From Ideonella sp. (GTDB lineage Bacteria > Pseudomonadota > Gammaproteobacteria > Burkholderiales > Burkholderiaceae_C): a stretch of DNA of 64,000 nt. Where the stretch lies: positions 124,001 through 188,000 of the forward strand of contig JADKIA010000009.1 in NCBI GenBank assembly GCA_016721465.1. Reading direction: 5' to 3'. Made by a program: the position numbers and the translations under genes. The notes beneath the pieces are model-generated. The model was given only the letters and a program-made list of their open reading frames with translations, had not been told where the DNA came from and ran no database searches. Of this stretch, positions 53,603-62,349 are shown one piece after another. Numbering within the stretch: the first letter of the stretch is position 1; each line of letters starts with the position of its first letter.

Positions 53603-53639
53603 CCCTCTCGGGGGGCAGCGAACGAAGTGAGCGTGGGGG
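53603..53639. repeat. GC-rich interspersed repeat unit in the gatA-gatB gap
   Basis: This 37-base segment reads CCCTCTCGGGGGGCAGCGAA, then CGAAGTGAGCGTGGGGG. It matches a form I know as recurring between genes in Comamonadaceae and relatives. In this window it is seen once complete; a related GGCCCCCCAAGGGGGC segment occurs in the hppD insertion. Recognition is from memory, not a search. Confidence 0.55.
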
Positions 53640-53646
53640 TTTCATT

Positions 53647-55134
53647 TCAGGTTCCTGCCGGGGCGCGGCGGTGCCAGTCGGTGGCCAGCTGCAGCGCATG
53701 GGCGGCGTGCAGCAAACGGCCTTCGTCGAAGTAGTTGCCGATGAGCTGCAGGCCCACGGGCATGGCCTGCTCGCCAAAACCCGCAGGCACGCTCATGCCC
53801 GGCAATCCGGCCAGGCTGCCCGGCAACGTGAAGATGTCGGCCAGGTAGGCCTTGACCGGGTCATCGCCCTGCTCGCCGATCTTCCAGGCCACGGTGGGCG
53901 CCACCGGGCCGGCAATCAGGTCGCACTGGCCGAAGCAGGCCTGGAAATCATCCGCAATCATGCGGCGCAGCTTCTGCGCCTGCAGGTAGTAGGCGTCGTA
54001 GTAGCCGTGCGACAGCACATAGGTGCCGATCATGATGCGGCGCTTGACCTCGGCGCCAAAGCCCTCGCTGCGCGACTTCTTGTACATGTCCAGCAGGTCG
54101 GTGTACCGCGCCGCGCGGTGGCCGAACTTCACGCCGTCGTAGCGACTCAGGTTCGAGCTGGCCTCGGCCGGCGCGATGATGTAGTACACCGGGATCGACA
54201 GCTCGGTGCGCGGCAGGCTCACGTCCACCAGCGTGGCGCCCAGCTTTTCCAGCTCGGCCAGCGCGCTGCGCACGGCGGCGGCCACGTCGCCCGACAGGCC
54301 GGCCGGGAAGAACTCGCGCGGCAAGCCGATGCGCAGGCCTTGCAGTGGCTTGGCCGCCGTGGCCCCTGCGCGCGGCTGCAGCATCTGGGCCGTGAAATCC
54401 TGCGGCGGGCGCTGCGCGCTGGTGGCATCGCGCTCATCGAAGCCGCTCATGGCCGACAGCAGCAACGCGCAGTCTTCCGCCGAACGGGCCAGCGGGCCAG
54501 CCTGATCCAGGCTGGAGGCGAAGGCGATCATGCCGTAGCGCGAACACACGCCATAGGTGGGCTTGATGCCGGAGATGCCGGTGAAGCTGGCCGGCTGGCG
54601 AATGGAACCGCCGGTGTCGGTGCCGGTGCTGGCCGGCAGCAGACGCGCGGCCACGGCGGCAGCAGAGCCGCCCGAAGAGCCACCGGGCACACGCGCCACG
54701 TCCCACGGGTTGTGGGCCGGAAACCAGGCCGAGTTCTCGTTGGCCGAGCCCATCGCGTATTCGTCGCAATTGAGCTTGCCCAGGCTCACCGTGCCCGCGG
54801 CCTTGAGGCGCGCCACCACCGTGGCGTCGAACGGGCTGCGGTAGCCGGCCAGCATCTTCGAGCCGGCGGTGGTGGGGGCGTCGGTGGTGACGAAGATGTC
54901 CTTGTGCGCCAGCGGCACGCCCAGCAGCGGACCGGCCTCGCCCGCGGCGCGGCGCGCGTCGGCGGCCCGGGCGGCGGCGCGCGCGCCATCGGCGTCCACG
55001 TGCAGGAAGGCGCCGAGCGACTGGCGCGTCTCCAGGCGCGTCAGCAGGTGATCGACCAGCTCGACGCTGCAGGTCTGCCCGGTGGCCATGGCCCGGCCCA
55101 GCTCGGCCACGCCCAGCTCATGCAGGGGACTCAT
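53647..55134 (-). CDS. gatA: Asp/Glu-tRNA amidotransferase subunit A
   Basis: A 495-residue amidase subunit of GatCAB, which hydrolyses glutamine and channels ammonia to GatB. The triad lies in LLGVPLAHKDIFVT (Lys), VPGGSSGGSAAAV (cis-Ser) and STGTDTGGSIRQPASF (nucleophile Ser). The family segments FDAT and ALSHGYYDAYYLQAQKLR-like VLSHGYYDAYYLQAQK also fit. Length is typical. The start overlaps the gatC stop by ATGA. The 80-bp gap to gatB holds a hairpin and an interspersed repeat. Confidence 0.96.
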   Translation of the reverse strand: MSPLHELGVAELGRAMATGQTCSVELVDHLLTRLETRQSLGAFLHVDADGARAAARAADARRAAGEAGPLLGVPLAHKDIFVTTDAPTTAGSKMLAGYRSPFDATVVARLKAAGTVSLGKLNCDEYAMGSANENSAWFPAHNPWDVARVPGGSSGGSAAAVAARLLPASTGTDTGGSIRQPASFTGISGIKPTYGVCSRYGMIAFASSLDQAGPLARSAEDCALLLSAMSGFDERDATSAQRPPQDFTAQMLQPRAGATAAKPLQGLRIGLPREFFPAGLSGDVAAAVRSALAELEKLGATLVDVSLPRTELSIPVYYIIAPAEASSNLSRYDGVKFGHRAARYTDLLDMYKKSRSEGFGAEVKRRIMIGTYVLSHGYYDAYYLQAQKLRRMIADDFQACFGQCDLIAGPVAPTVAWKIGEQGDDPVKAYLADIFTLPGSLAGLPGMSVPAGFGEQAMPVGLQLIGNYFDEGRLLHAAHALQLATDWHRRAPAGT

Positions 55135-55430
55135 TCGATCACCTTGGGTACGAGGAACAGGCCGTCCTCCACCGCGGGCGCGCTGCGCTGGTTGGCCTCG
55201 CGCTCGTTGGTTTCGCTGACGAGGTCGTCGCGCAGCCGCAGTTGCACGGCCTGAACCGCCGACAAGGGCGTGTACAGCGGCTCCACGCCACGGGTGTCCA
55301 CGGCGCTCATCTGCTCGACGATGGTGAAGAATCCATTGAGCTGGGCCAGCATCACCGGCCCCTCGGTCGGCGACAGTTCAAGGCGGGCCAGATGCGCGAT
55401 GCGGCCCACGTCCTGCGGGGTCAATGCCAT
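55131..55430 (-). CDS. gatC: Asp/Glu-tRNA amidotransferase subunit C
   Basis: A 99-residue helper subunit that stabilises the GatA-GatB complex. It shows the family N-terminus LTPQDVGRIAHLARLELSP and the central ILEQMSAVDT-like IVEQMSAVDTRGVEPLYTP, ending DGLFLVPKVIE. The ATG at 55430 was chosen over one 13 codons upstream as it starts the conserved helix. It is first in the gatCAB operon and divergent from mreB. Confidence 0.94.
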   Translation of the reverse strand: MALTPQDVGRIAHLARLELSPTEGPVMLAQLNGFFTIVEQMSAVDTRGVEPLYTPLSAVQAVQLRLRDDLVSETNEREANQRSAPAVEDGLFLVPKVIE

Positions 55431-55796
55431 GGGAATTACGTTCTGATGCGTGCCCGTCGAGGGCTGCAAACAAGGGGGGATGGGTTATTATCGCCGGTTA
55501 TCCAGCACCCGAAAGTGGGCCTGGCCGGCAATGAAATCCGCAGTGAAAACGGGCCCGCCATCGCGCCTGTCACGCTGCTGTCGGCAGCCTGTGATCGGAC
55601 TGGGCCCGCACACCCTCCCCCACGAAGTCCGTCGCGCTTGTTGTCGACATGGTGTCCTCAACCCCATGTCACGTTCAGGTGCAGGGCATTCTGTGAGCCC
55701 CTGTCCCGCTGTCCACCATGCGTTTGCTGCGCCGCCATGAATGTCCCCCGGGGCGCTGACCGCGCAACCCATTGACAGCCCTTTGCGTACACCCCC
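55431..55796. other. Intergenic region between divergent gatC and mreB
   Basis: About 366 bp with no convincing gene; short open frames here have no ribosome site or family resemblance. On the minus strand GATAAT at 55487-55492 is a possible -10 element for gatC, without a good -35. A TTGACA at 55772-55777 lies only 19 bp before the mreB ATG, too close to serve a normal leader. The mreB promoter presumably lies further upstream in the region. Confidence 0.5.
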
Positions 55797-56840
55797 ATGT
55801 TCGGATCCCTGCGCCGCTACTTTTCCACCGACCTCGCCATTGACCTGGGCACCGCCAACACGTTGATCTACGTGCGTGGCAAAGGCATCGTGCTCGATGA
55901 GCCCTCGGTCGTTTCCATCCGCCATGAAGGCGGCCCCAATGGCAAGAAGACCATCCAGGCCGTGGGCCGCGAGGCCAAGGCCATGCTGGGCAAGGTGCCC
56001 GGCAACATCGAGGCCATCCGCCCGATGAAGGACGGCGTGATTGCCGACTTCACCGTCACCGAGCAGATGCTCAAGCAGTTCATCAAGATGGTCCACCCGC
56101 GTGGCATTTTGAGACCCAGCCCCCGCATCATCATCTGCGTGCCCTGCGGATCGACCCAGGTGGAACGCCGGGCCATCCGCGAGTCGGCGCTGGGTGCCGG
56201 TGCCAGCGAGGTCTACCTGATCGAGGAGCCGATGGCCGCGGCCATCGGTGCCGGCTTGCCGGTGAGCGAAGCCTCGGGCTCGATGGTCGTGGACATCGGC
56301 GGCGGCACCACCGAGGTGGGCGTGATCTCGCTGGGCGGCATGGTCTACAAGGGCTCGGTGCGCGTCGGCGGCGACAAGTTCGACGAAGCCATCATCAACT
56401 ACATCCGCCGCAACTACGGCATGCTGATCGGCGAGCCCACCGCCGAGGCCATCAAGAAGAGCATCGGATCGGCCTTCCCGGGCTCCGAGGTCAAGGAGAT
56501 GGAGGTCAAGGGCCGCAATCTCAGCGAAGGCGTGCCGCGCAGCTTCACCATCTCGTCCAACGAGATCCTCGAGGCGCTGACCGACCCGCTGAACCAGATC
56601 GTCTCGGCCGTGAAGAACGCGCTCGAACAGACCCCTCCCGAGCTGGGTGCCGACATCGCCGAGCGCGGCATGATGCTCACCGGCGGCGGCGCCCTGTTGC
56701 GCGACCTGGATCGCCTGCTGGCCGAGGAAACCGGCCTGCCGGTGCTGGTGGCCGAGGACCCGCTGACCTGTGTCGTGCGTGGCTGCGGCATGGCGCTGGA
56801 GCGCATGGAGCGCCTCGGCTCGATCTTCACCTCGGAGTAA
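55797..56840 (+). CDS. mreB: Rod shape-determining protein MreB (bacterial actin)
   Basis: A 347-residue actin homologue that forms membrane-associated filaments guiding lateral wall synthesis. It begins MFGSLRRYFSTDLAIDLGTA with the first phosphate-binding loop DLGTANTLIYV, then has the second phosphate/connect region VVDIGGGTTEVGVISLGG and the adenosine region MLTGGGALLRDLDRLL. Length is exactly typical. It is the first gene of mreBCD-mrdA-rodA; a 46-bp gap with a GC-rich hairpin separates it from mreC. Confidence 0.98.
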   Translation: MFGSLRRYFSTDLAIDLGTANTLIYVRGKGIVLDEPSVVSIRHEGGPNGKKTIQAVGREAKAMLGKVPGNIEAIRPMKDGVIADFTVTEQMLKQFIKMVHPRGILRPSPRIIICVPCGSTQVERRAIRESALGAGASEVYLIEEPMAAAIGAGLPVSEASGSMVVDIGGGTTEVGVISLGGMVYKGSVRVGGDKFDEAIINYIRRNYGMLIGEPTAEAIKKSIGSAFPGSEVKEMEVKGRNLSEGVPRSFTISSNEILEALTDPLNQIVSAVKNALEQTPPELGADIAERGMMLTGGGALLRDLDRLLAEETGLPVLVAEDPLTCVVRGCGMALERMERLGSIFTSE

Positions 56841-56846
56841 GGCGCT

Positions 56847-56870
56847 TGGGCGGGCTGCAAGGCCCGCCCA
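56847..56870 (+). terminator. Hairpin between mreB and mreC
   Basis: TGGGCGGGC (56847-56855) and GCCCGCCCA (56862-56870) form a perfect 9-bp all-GC-rich stem with a 6-base loop, 6 bp after the mreB stop and 16 bp before the mreC start. Without a T-tract it is more likely a partial terminator or an mRNA 3'-end stabiliser giving MreB excess over MreC. Confidence 0.5.
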
Positions 56871-56886
56871 GCACGTGGTGGCGACC

Positions 56887-57807
56887 ATGTCCCTCGGCTC
56901 GATAGACCGCACCCCGCCGCCGTTCTTCCGACAAGGCCCATCGGCGCTGACCAAGTTCGCGCTGTTCTCGGCGCTGGCGGTGTTCCTGATGGCGGCGGAC
57001 ACGCGCTTCCAGATGACACAGCCGCTGCGCGCGGCAGTGGCCACGGCCCTGTTGCCTGCACAGCGCGCCCTGATGGCACCGGTGGACCTGATGGCCGATG
57101 CCGGTGACCATGTGCAAGGGCTGCGGGCGGCGCGCTCGGCCGAAGCGGCGGCGCGCGCCGAGCTGGCGCGGCTGTCGCTGCGCGCAGCTCAAGTGGAGCG
57201 CCTCGGCGACGAAAACGCCCGGCTGCGCGCCTTGCTCGATCTGAAGCCTGCGCTGGCGGTCAAGGCCATCAGCGCGCAGGTCATGTACGAAGCAGCCGAC
57301 CCCTATTCCCGCAAGCTGTTCATCGACCGTGGCGCGGCCAACGGCGTCGTGGCGGGGTCGCCCGTGGTCAACGAGCTGGGCGTGGTGGGCCAGGTCACCC
57401 GGGTCTATCCGCTCACGTCGATCGTGACGCTGCTGAGCGATCGCGACGCCGCGATCCCGGTGTACAACGCCCGCAGCCAGCAGCGAAGCGCGGCTTTCGG
57501 CGGCGTGGAAGGCGGCATGGAGCTGCGCTTCATGGCCGGCAATGCCGACGTGCAGGCCGGTGACGTGCTCACCACCAGCGGCGTGGATGGCATCTATCCA
57601 CCAGGCTTGTCGGTGGGCCGGGTGACACGGGTGGACCGTCGTGCGGACACCGGCTTTGCGCGCGTCGTGGTCACGCCCTCGGTCAAGCTCGACAGCGTTC
57701 GCCACCTGTTGGTGCTCGAGCCGATCGGCCGCCAATTGCCAGCGCCGCCGGCACCCGAGCCGGTGCCCGACAAGCCGGGCAAGGCCAGCAAGGGGCCCAA
57801 GCCATGA
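56887..57807 (+). CDS. mreC: Rod shape-determining protein MreC
   Basis: A 306-residue bitopic membrane protein of the elongasome. One membrane helix (about residues 20-40, ALTKFALFSALAVFLMAADT) is followed by a periplasmic coiled coil (about 70-120) and the MreC beta-barrel domain (FIDRGAANGVVAGSPVVNEL-type region, then VTRVYPLTSIVTLLSDRDAA). A Pro/Lys-rich tail (PAPPAPEPVPDKPGKASKGP) follows. The start at 56887 was chosen because upstream in-frame codons lie inside the mreB tail. The stop overlaps mreD by ATGA. Confidence 0.95.
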   Translation: MSLGSIDRTPPPFFRQGPSALTKFALFSALAVFLMAADTRFQMTQPLRAAVATALLPAQRALMAPVDLMADAGDHVQGLRAARSAEAAARAELARLSLRAAQVERLGDENARLRALLDLKPALAVKAISAQVMYEAADPYSRKLFIDRGAANGVVAGSPVVNELGVVGQVTRVYPLTSIVTLLSDRDAAIPVYNARSQQRSAAFGGVEGGMELRFMAGNADVQAGDVLTTSGVDGIYPPGLSVGRVTRVDRRADTGFARVVVTPSVKLDSVRHLLVLEPIGRQLPAPPAPEPVPDKPGKASKGPKP

Positions 57808-58325
57808 TCATGCCGCGTGGCGCCAACCAGCTGCTGCTGCCCGCCAACCCCTTGTTCATCGCCTTCACGCTGGTGCTGGCCACCGCCGTGGAGATGCTGC
57901 CAGGCGGTCGCAATGCGGCCTCGCCGGACCTGTTGGCCGTGGTGCTGGTGTTCTGGAACGTGCACCAGCCGCTGCGCGTGGGTGTGGGCCTGGCCTTTGC
58001 CTTTGGTCTGGTGCTGGACGTGCACAGCGGTGCCGTGCTCGGGCAGCATGCACTGGCCTACACGCTGCTGAGCTTCTTCGCCATCGCCGTGCACCGCCGC
58101 CTGCTCTGGTTCACGCTGTGGAGCCAGGCACTGCAGATCCTGCCGCTGTTCGTGGCGGCGCACCTGGTCTCGCTGGCCGCGCGGCTGCTGGTCGGGGGCA
58201 TGTTTCCCGGCTGGTCGCTGATGCTGGCCCCAGTGTTCGAGGCCGTGCTGTGGCCGGTGGTGGCCTGGTTGCTGCTGGCGCCACAGCGCCGCGCGCCGGA
58301 CCCCGACGCCAACCGGCCGTTGTAG
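57804..58325 (+). CDS. mreD: Rod shape-determining protein MreD
   Basis: A 173-residue integral membrane protein with five or six helices, typical of MreD. It starts with LLPANPLFIAFTLVLATAVE and has LLAVVLVFWNVHQPLRVGVGLAF-type segments (the conserved helix with WN and HQP) and SGAVLGQHALAYTLLSF. It overlaps mreC by four bases. The mrdA start follows 12 bp after its stop. Confidence 0.93.
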   Translation: MIMPRGANQLLLPANPLFIAFTLVLATAVEMLPGGRNAASPDLLAVVLVFWNVHQPLRVGVGLAFAFGLVLDVHSGAVLGQHALAYTLLSFFAIAVHRRLLWFTLWSQALQILPLFVAAHLVSLAARLLVGGMFPGWSLMLAPVFEAVLWPVVAWLLLAPQRRAPDPDANRPL

Positions 58326-58337
58326 TTGCCGCACGGC

Positions 58338-60323
58338 ATGAACGAGATCAAGGACCTCGAACGGGAGTTGCGTCGCTTTCGCGGCCGTCTGCTCGCAGCG
58401 GCCTTGTTCGTGCTGGTGTGCTTCGGCTTGCTCGCGGCGCGCCTGGTGTGGCTGCAGGTGGTGCGGCACGAAGACCTGGCGCAGCAGGCCGAGGACAACC
58501 GCATTGCCGTGGTGCCCATCGTGCCCAACCGCGGCCTGATCGTCGACCGCAATGGCGTGGTGCTGGCCACCAACTATTCGGCCTATACCTTGGAGATCAC
58601 GCCCGCCAAGGTGTCCGGCGATGTGGATGCCGTGATCGATGCCCTGGCCTCGGTGATCGAGATCCAGCCACGCGATCGCCGCCGCTTCAAACGCCTGGCC
58701 GATGAACTCAAGAGCTTCGAGTCCGTGCCCATCCGCACCAAGCTCAGTGACGAAGAAGTCGCTCGATTCACCGCGCAGCGCTTCCGCTTTCCGGGCGTGG
58801 ACGTGCGAGCACGCCTGTTCCGCAGCTATCCGATGGGTGAGGTGGGCAGCCACCTGATCGGCTACATCGGGCGCATCAACCAGGCCGAAAAGGCGGCCAT
58901 GGAAGACTGGGACGACGACTTGCAGGCGAACTACCGAGGCACCGACTCGATCGGCAAGCTGGGCCTGGAGCAGCGCTATGAGCGCGAGTTGCATGGCGTC
59001 ACCGGATTCGAAGAGGTGGAGACCAGCGCCGGCGGGCGGGCGGTGCGCAAGCTCGGCAGCCACCCGGCCACGCCAGGCCACAAACTGGTGCTGTCCATCG
59101 ACATCCGCCTGCAGGCCTTGGTGGAGCAGCTCTTCGGCGATCGGCGCGGCGCGCTGGTGGCGATCGATCCGCGCAATGGCGAGGTGCTGGCCTTCGTCAG
59201 CAAGCCCACCTTCGACCCCAACCTGTTCGTCGACGGCATCGATGCCGACAGTTGGCGCGAGCTGAACGAGTCCATCGACAAGCCCTTGCTCAACCGCGCC
59301 ATGCGCGGCACCTACCCGCCGGGCTCGACCTTCAAGCCCTTCATGGCGCTGGCCGCCCTGGCCAGCGGCAAGCGCAGCCCGCAGCAAACCATTTCCGACC
59401 CAGGCTATTTCTGGTTCGGCAACCACAAGTTCCGCGACGACAAGGAGGGGGGTCACGGCGCCGTCGACATGTACCGCTCCATCGTGCAGAGCTGCGACAC
59501 CTACTACTACTCATTGGCCAGCGAGATGGGCGTGGACCTGATGGCGCAACACCTGGCGCCCTTCGGCTTCGGCCAGTCCACCGGCATCGACCTGGACGGC
59601 GAACTGCGCGGCGTGCTGCCGTCCACCGAATGGAAGCGCCGCGCCTTTCGCAAGCCCGAGCAGCAGCGCTGGTATCCGGGCGACACCATCTCGCTGGGCA
59701 TTGGCCAGGGCTACAACAACTTCACGGTGCTGCAGATGGCCCAGGCCATGGCCACCTTTGCCAGCGGTGGGCGCCGCCTGGCCCCGCACCTGGTGCGCGA
59801 CGTGGTGGACGTGGTCACCGAGGCCAAGCGGCCACCGGCGTTGCAGCAGTTCGCTCCGGTGTCGATCAGGCTGGATCACATGGAGGTGATCCGGCGGGCG
59901 CTGGTGGGCGTGAACGTCGAGGGCACTTCGGCGGCGGCGTTCCGAGGGGCCGGCTACGTGTCCGGGGGCAAGACGGGCACGGCACAGGTGGTGGCCATCA
60001 AGCAGAACGAGAAGTACAACGCGTCGCGCATGGCCGAGCACCTGCGCGACCACGCCCTGTTCGTCGCCTATGCGCCGGTGGACGTGCCCAAGGTGGCATT
60101 GGCCCTGATCGTCGAGAACGCGGGCTTTGGCGCGGCAGCGGCCGCGCCGATCGCCCGCCGCGTGCTCGATTTCGTGCTGCTGGACCAGTGGCCCAGCGAC
60201 GAGGACATCGAAGCCACCAGCATCGGGCAATCCGCAGCACCCAGGGGTGCGCCGCGTCGCGCGGCGGAGGTGTCCATCCCCGGCATGGCCGCCAGCACTC
60301 CGGACGCACGATCGGCACCATGA
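58338..60323 (+). CDS. mrdA: Penicillin-binding protein 2 (peptidoglycan transpeptidase)
   Basis: A 661-residue class B PBP that cross-links peptidoglycan during side-wall growth. One membrane helix (about 20-42) precedes the dimerisation/pedestal domain and the transpeptidase domain with the active Ser330 in GSTFKPF, SxN-like SCD at about residue 386 and KTG at Lys545 (GGKTGTAQ). The start ATG at 58338 is preferred over an upstream TTG at 58326, which adds only four residues. The stop overlaps rodA by ATGA. Confidence 0.95.
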   Translation: MNEIKDLERELRRFRGRLLAAALFVLVCFGLLAARLVWLQVVRHEDLAQQAEDNRIAVVPIVPNRGLIVDRNGVVLATNYSAYTLEITPAKVSGDVDAVIDALASVIEIQPRDRRRFKRLADELKSFESVPIRTKLSDEEVARFTAQRFRFPGVDVRARLFRSYPMGEVGSHLIGYIGRINQAEKAAMEDWDDDLQANYRGTDSIGKLGLEQRYERELHGVTGFEEVETSAGGRAVRKLGSHPATPGHKLVLSIDIRLQALVEQLFGDRRGALVAIDPRNGEVLAFVSKPTFDPNLFVDGIDADSWRELNESIDKPLLNRAMRGTYPPGSTFKPFMALAALASGKRSPQQTISDPGYFWFGNHKFRDDKEGGHGAVDMYRSIVQSCDTYYYSLASEMGVDLMAQHLAPFGFGQSTGIDLDGELRGVLPSTEWKRRAFRKPEQQRWYPGDTISLGIGQGYNNFTVLQMAQAMATFASGGRRLAPHLVRDVVDVVTEAKRPPALQQFAPVSIRLDHMEVIRRALVGVNVEGTSAAAFRGAGYVSGGKTGTAQVVAIKQNEKYNASRMAEHLRDHALFVAYAPVDVPKVALALIVENAGFGAAAAAPIARRVLDFVLLDQWPSDEDIEATSIGQSAAPRGAPRRAAEVSIPGMAASTPDARSAP

Positions 60324-61474
60324 GAAGCAGCTTCGATCAGCCCAGTTGGTGGCAGCGGCTGCGGCCGATTGCCCATGGCTACGACGGGCCCTTGCTGGCC
60401 GTCGTGATGGTGCTGGCTGCAGCGGGTCTGCTGACCATGTACTCGGTGGGTTTCGACCATGGCACGCGCTTCGTCGACCACGGCCGCAACATGCTGTTGG
60501 CGGCCGGGCTGATGCTGCTGGTGGGCCAGGTGTCGCCGCAGCGCCTGATGGCCATGGCGGTGCCGCTGTACACGGTGGGCGTGATGCTGCTGGTGGCCAC
60601 GGCGCTGTTCGGCCTCACGCGCAAGGGTGCCACGCGCTGGTTGAACTTGGGCGTGGTGATCCAGCCCAGCGAGATCCTGAAGCTCGCCATGCCCTTGATG
60701 CTGGCCTGGTGGTTTCAGCGCCGCGAGGGGCAGTTGCGCCTGCCGGATTTCGCGGTGGCCGCTGGCTTGCTCCTGGTCCCTGTGGCCTTGGTGGCGAAAC
60801 AGCCGGACCTGGGCACCGCCATCCTCATCCTGTCGGGCGGGCTGTACGTGATCTTCTTTGCCGGGCTGTCCTGGCGACTGATCGCACCGGTGATGCTGGC
60901 CGCCGCGCTGGCCATCACGGCCGTGATCGTCAGTGCGGACAGCATCTGCGAGCCCGAGCGCGTGTGGCCGATGATCCGCGACTACCAGAAGCAGCGCGTG
61001 TGCACGCTGCTCGATCCGACCACCGACCCGCTGGGCAAGGGCTTCCACATCATCCAGGGCATGATCGCCATCGGCTCTGGGGGGCTGAGCGGCAAGGGCT
61101 TCATGAGCGGCACCCAGACCCACCTCGAATTCATCCCCGAACGCACCACCGATTTCATCTTCGCCGCATTCGGCGAGGAGTTTGGCCTGGCCGGTGCCGT
61201 CGGGCTGCTGCTGGCGTTTTGCGTGCTGATCGGGCGCGGGCTGTGGATTGCCTCGCAGGCGCCCACCGTGTTCTCGCGCCTGCTGGCCGGCGCGATCACG
61301 CTGAGCTTCTTCACCTACGCGTTCGTCAACATGGGCATGGTCAGTGGCATCCTGCCGGTGGTGGGCATTCCCCTGCCATTCATCAGCTACGGCGGCACGG
61401 CCATGGTGACGCTCGGCCTGGCGTTGGGCATGCTGATGTCGATTTCCCGCAGCCGAGGCTTGATGCAGCGATGA
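60320..61474 (+). CDS. rodA: Peptidoglycan glycosyltransferase RodA
   Basis: A 384-residue SEDS-family polymerase with about ten helices. The hallmark motifs are WLNLGVVIQPSEILKLAMPL near residue 108, KQPDLGTAILILSGGLY near 160 and the long loop containing the presumed catalytic region EERTTDF-like PERTTDFIFAAFGEEFG. VVGIPLPFISYGGTAMV at the C-terminus also fits. It works with PBP2 encoded upstream. The start overlaps mrdA by four bases and the stop overlaps the next gene. Confidence 0.96.
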   Translation: MRSSFDQPSWWQRLRPIAHGYDGPLLAVVMVLAAAGLLTMYSVGFDHGTRFVDHGRNMLLAAGLMLLVGQVSPQRLMAMAVPLYTVGVMLLVATALFGLTRKGATRWLNLGVVIQPSEILKLAMPLMLAWWFQRREGQLRLPDFAVAAGLLLVPVALVAKQPDLGTAILILSGGLYVIFFAGLSWRLIAPVMLAAALAITAVIVSADSICEPERVWPMIRDYQKQRVCTLLDPTTDPLGKGFHIIQGMIAIGSGGLSGKGFMSGTQTHLEFIPERTTDFIFAAFGEEFGLAGAVGLLLAFCVLIGRGLWIASQAPTVFSRLLAGAITLSFFTYAFVNMGMVSGILPVVGIPLPFISYGGTAMVTLGLALGMLMSISRSRGLMQR

Positions 61475-62349
61475 GAACCGGGGTGATTGGTGTCGGCCTG
61501 ATGGGCCTGGGCCTGGCCTTGCGCTTGCGCGATGCGGCTTGGCCGGTGACGGTGCGCGACCTGCTGCCCGAGCGCGAGGCCTTGGCCGTCGTGGCTGGCG
61601 CCGCCGCGGCGGTTTCACCCGCGGCAGTCGCTGCGGCCAGCGACTTGCTGATCGTGGCCGTGGTCGATGCCGCCCAGACTGAAAGCGTGCTGTTCGGCCC
61701 GGACGGTGCCGCAGCGGCCATGGCGCCGGGCGCCTGCGTGATGCTGTGCCCCACGATCGGCCCCAGCGATGTGGCGCGCTTCGCCGCTCGCTTGCAGGCC
61801 ATGGGGCTGGGCTGCATCGATGCGCCCATGTCCGGCGGCCCGGCGCGCGCACGCGATGGATCCATGAGCCTGATGGTGGCGTGTACGGACGCACTGTTTG
61901 AGCGATATGAATCGGTGCTGCGCCAGCTGTCCTCGCGCCTGTTCCGCGTTGGACCGCGCTGCGGCGACGGTGCCAGGACCAAGCTGGTCAACAACCTGCT
62001 CGCCGCCGCCAACTTGGGCGCGGCCTGCGAGGCGTTGGCCCTGGCCGAGCACCTGGGTCTGGACGCGCAGGCCACGCTGGCGGTGATCGGCCAGTCCAGC
62101 GGGCAGAGCTGGATCGGTGCGGACCGCCTGTCCCGCATCCTGGCTGGCGATACCGAGCCGCGCGCCCGCATGGCGCTGCTGGCCAAGGATTCTGGTCTGG
62201 CCATGGCCATGGCCGCGCAAGCGGGCATGCACCCGGCCTTCGGTGCGCAGGCCGCCGCCCTGTTCCACGCGGCCTGCGAGGCCGGCCTGACCGACGAAGA
62301 CGATGCGGCCCTGCTCAGCCTGATGCGGGCGCGGCGCCCCGCTCGCTGA
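61471..62349 (+). CDS. NAD(P)-dependent beta-hydroxyacid dehydrogenase
   Basis: A 292-residue oxidoreductase of the 3-hydroxyisobutyrate/6-phosphogluconate-type superfamily. The Rossmann nucleotide motif GVIGVGLMGLGLA opens it, the substrate motif is DAPMSGGPARARDGSMSLM near residue 116, and the catalytic lysine lies in TKLVNNLLAAANLGA near residue 170. The substrate is undetermined (3-hydroxyisobutyrate, tartronate semialdehyde or similar). It overlaps rodA by ATGA, so is translated from the elongasome transcript although its role is not obviously linked to wall growth. Its 3' end overlaps the convergent kinase gene by 35 bp. Confidence 0.88.
   Translation: MRTGVIGVGLMGLGLALRLRDAAWPVTVRDLLPEREALAVVAGAAAAVSPAAVAAASDLLIVAVVDAAQTESVLFGPDGAAAAMAPGACVMLCPTIGPSDVARFAARLQAMGLGCIDAPMSGGPARARDGSMSLMVACTDALFERYESVLRQLSSRLFRVGPRCGDGARTKLVNNLLAAANLGAACEALALAEHLGLDAQATLAVIGQSSGQSWIGADRLSRILAGDTEPRARMALLAKDSGLAMAMAAQAGMHPAFGAQAAALFHAACEAGLTDEDDAALLSLMRARRPAR

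Noticed and set aside
55772..55777. TTGACA just upstream of mreB as a -35 element
   Set aside because: It is 19 bp before the ATG, leaving no room for a -10, a start site and a leader, and no -10-like sequence follows at 17 bp.
57594..59456. 620-codon minus-strand open frame opposite mreC-mreD-mrdA
   Set aside because: Gln/His/Arg-rich shadow; the plus strand encodes intact elongasome proteins.
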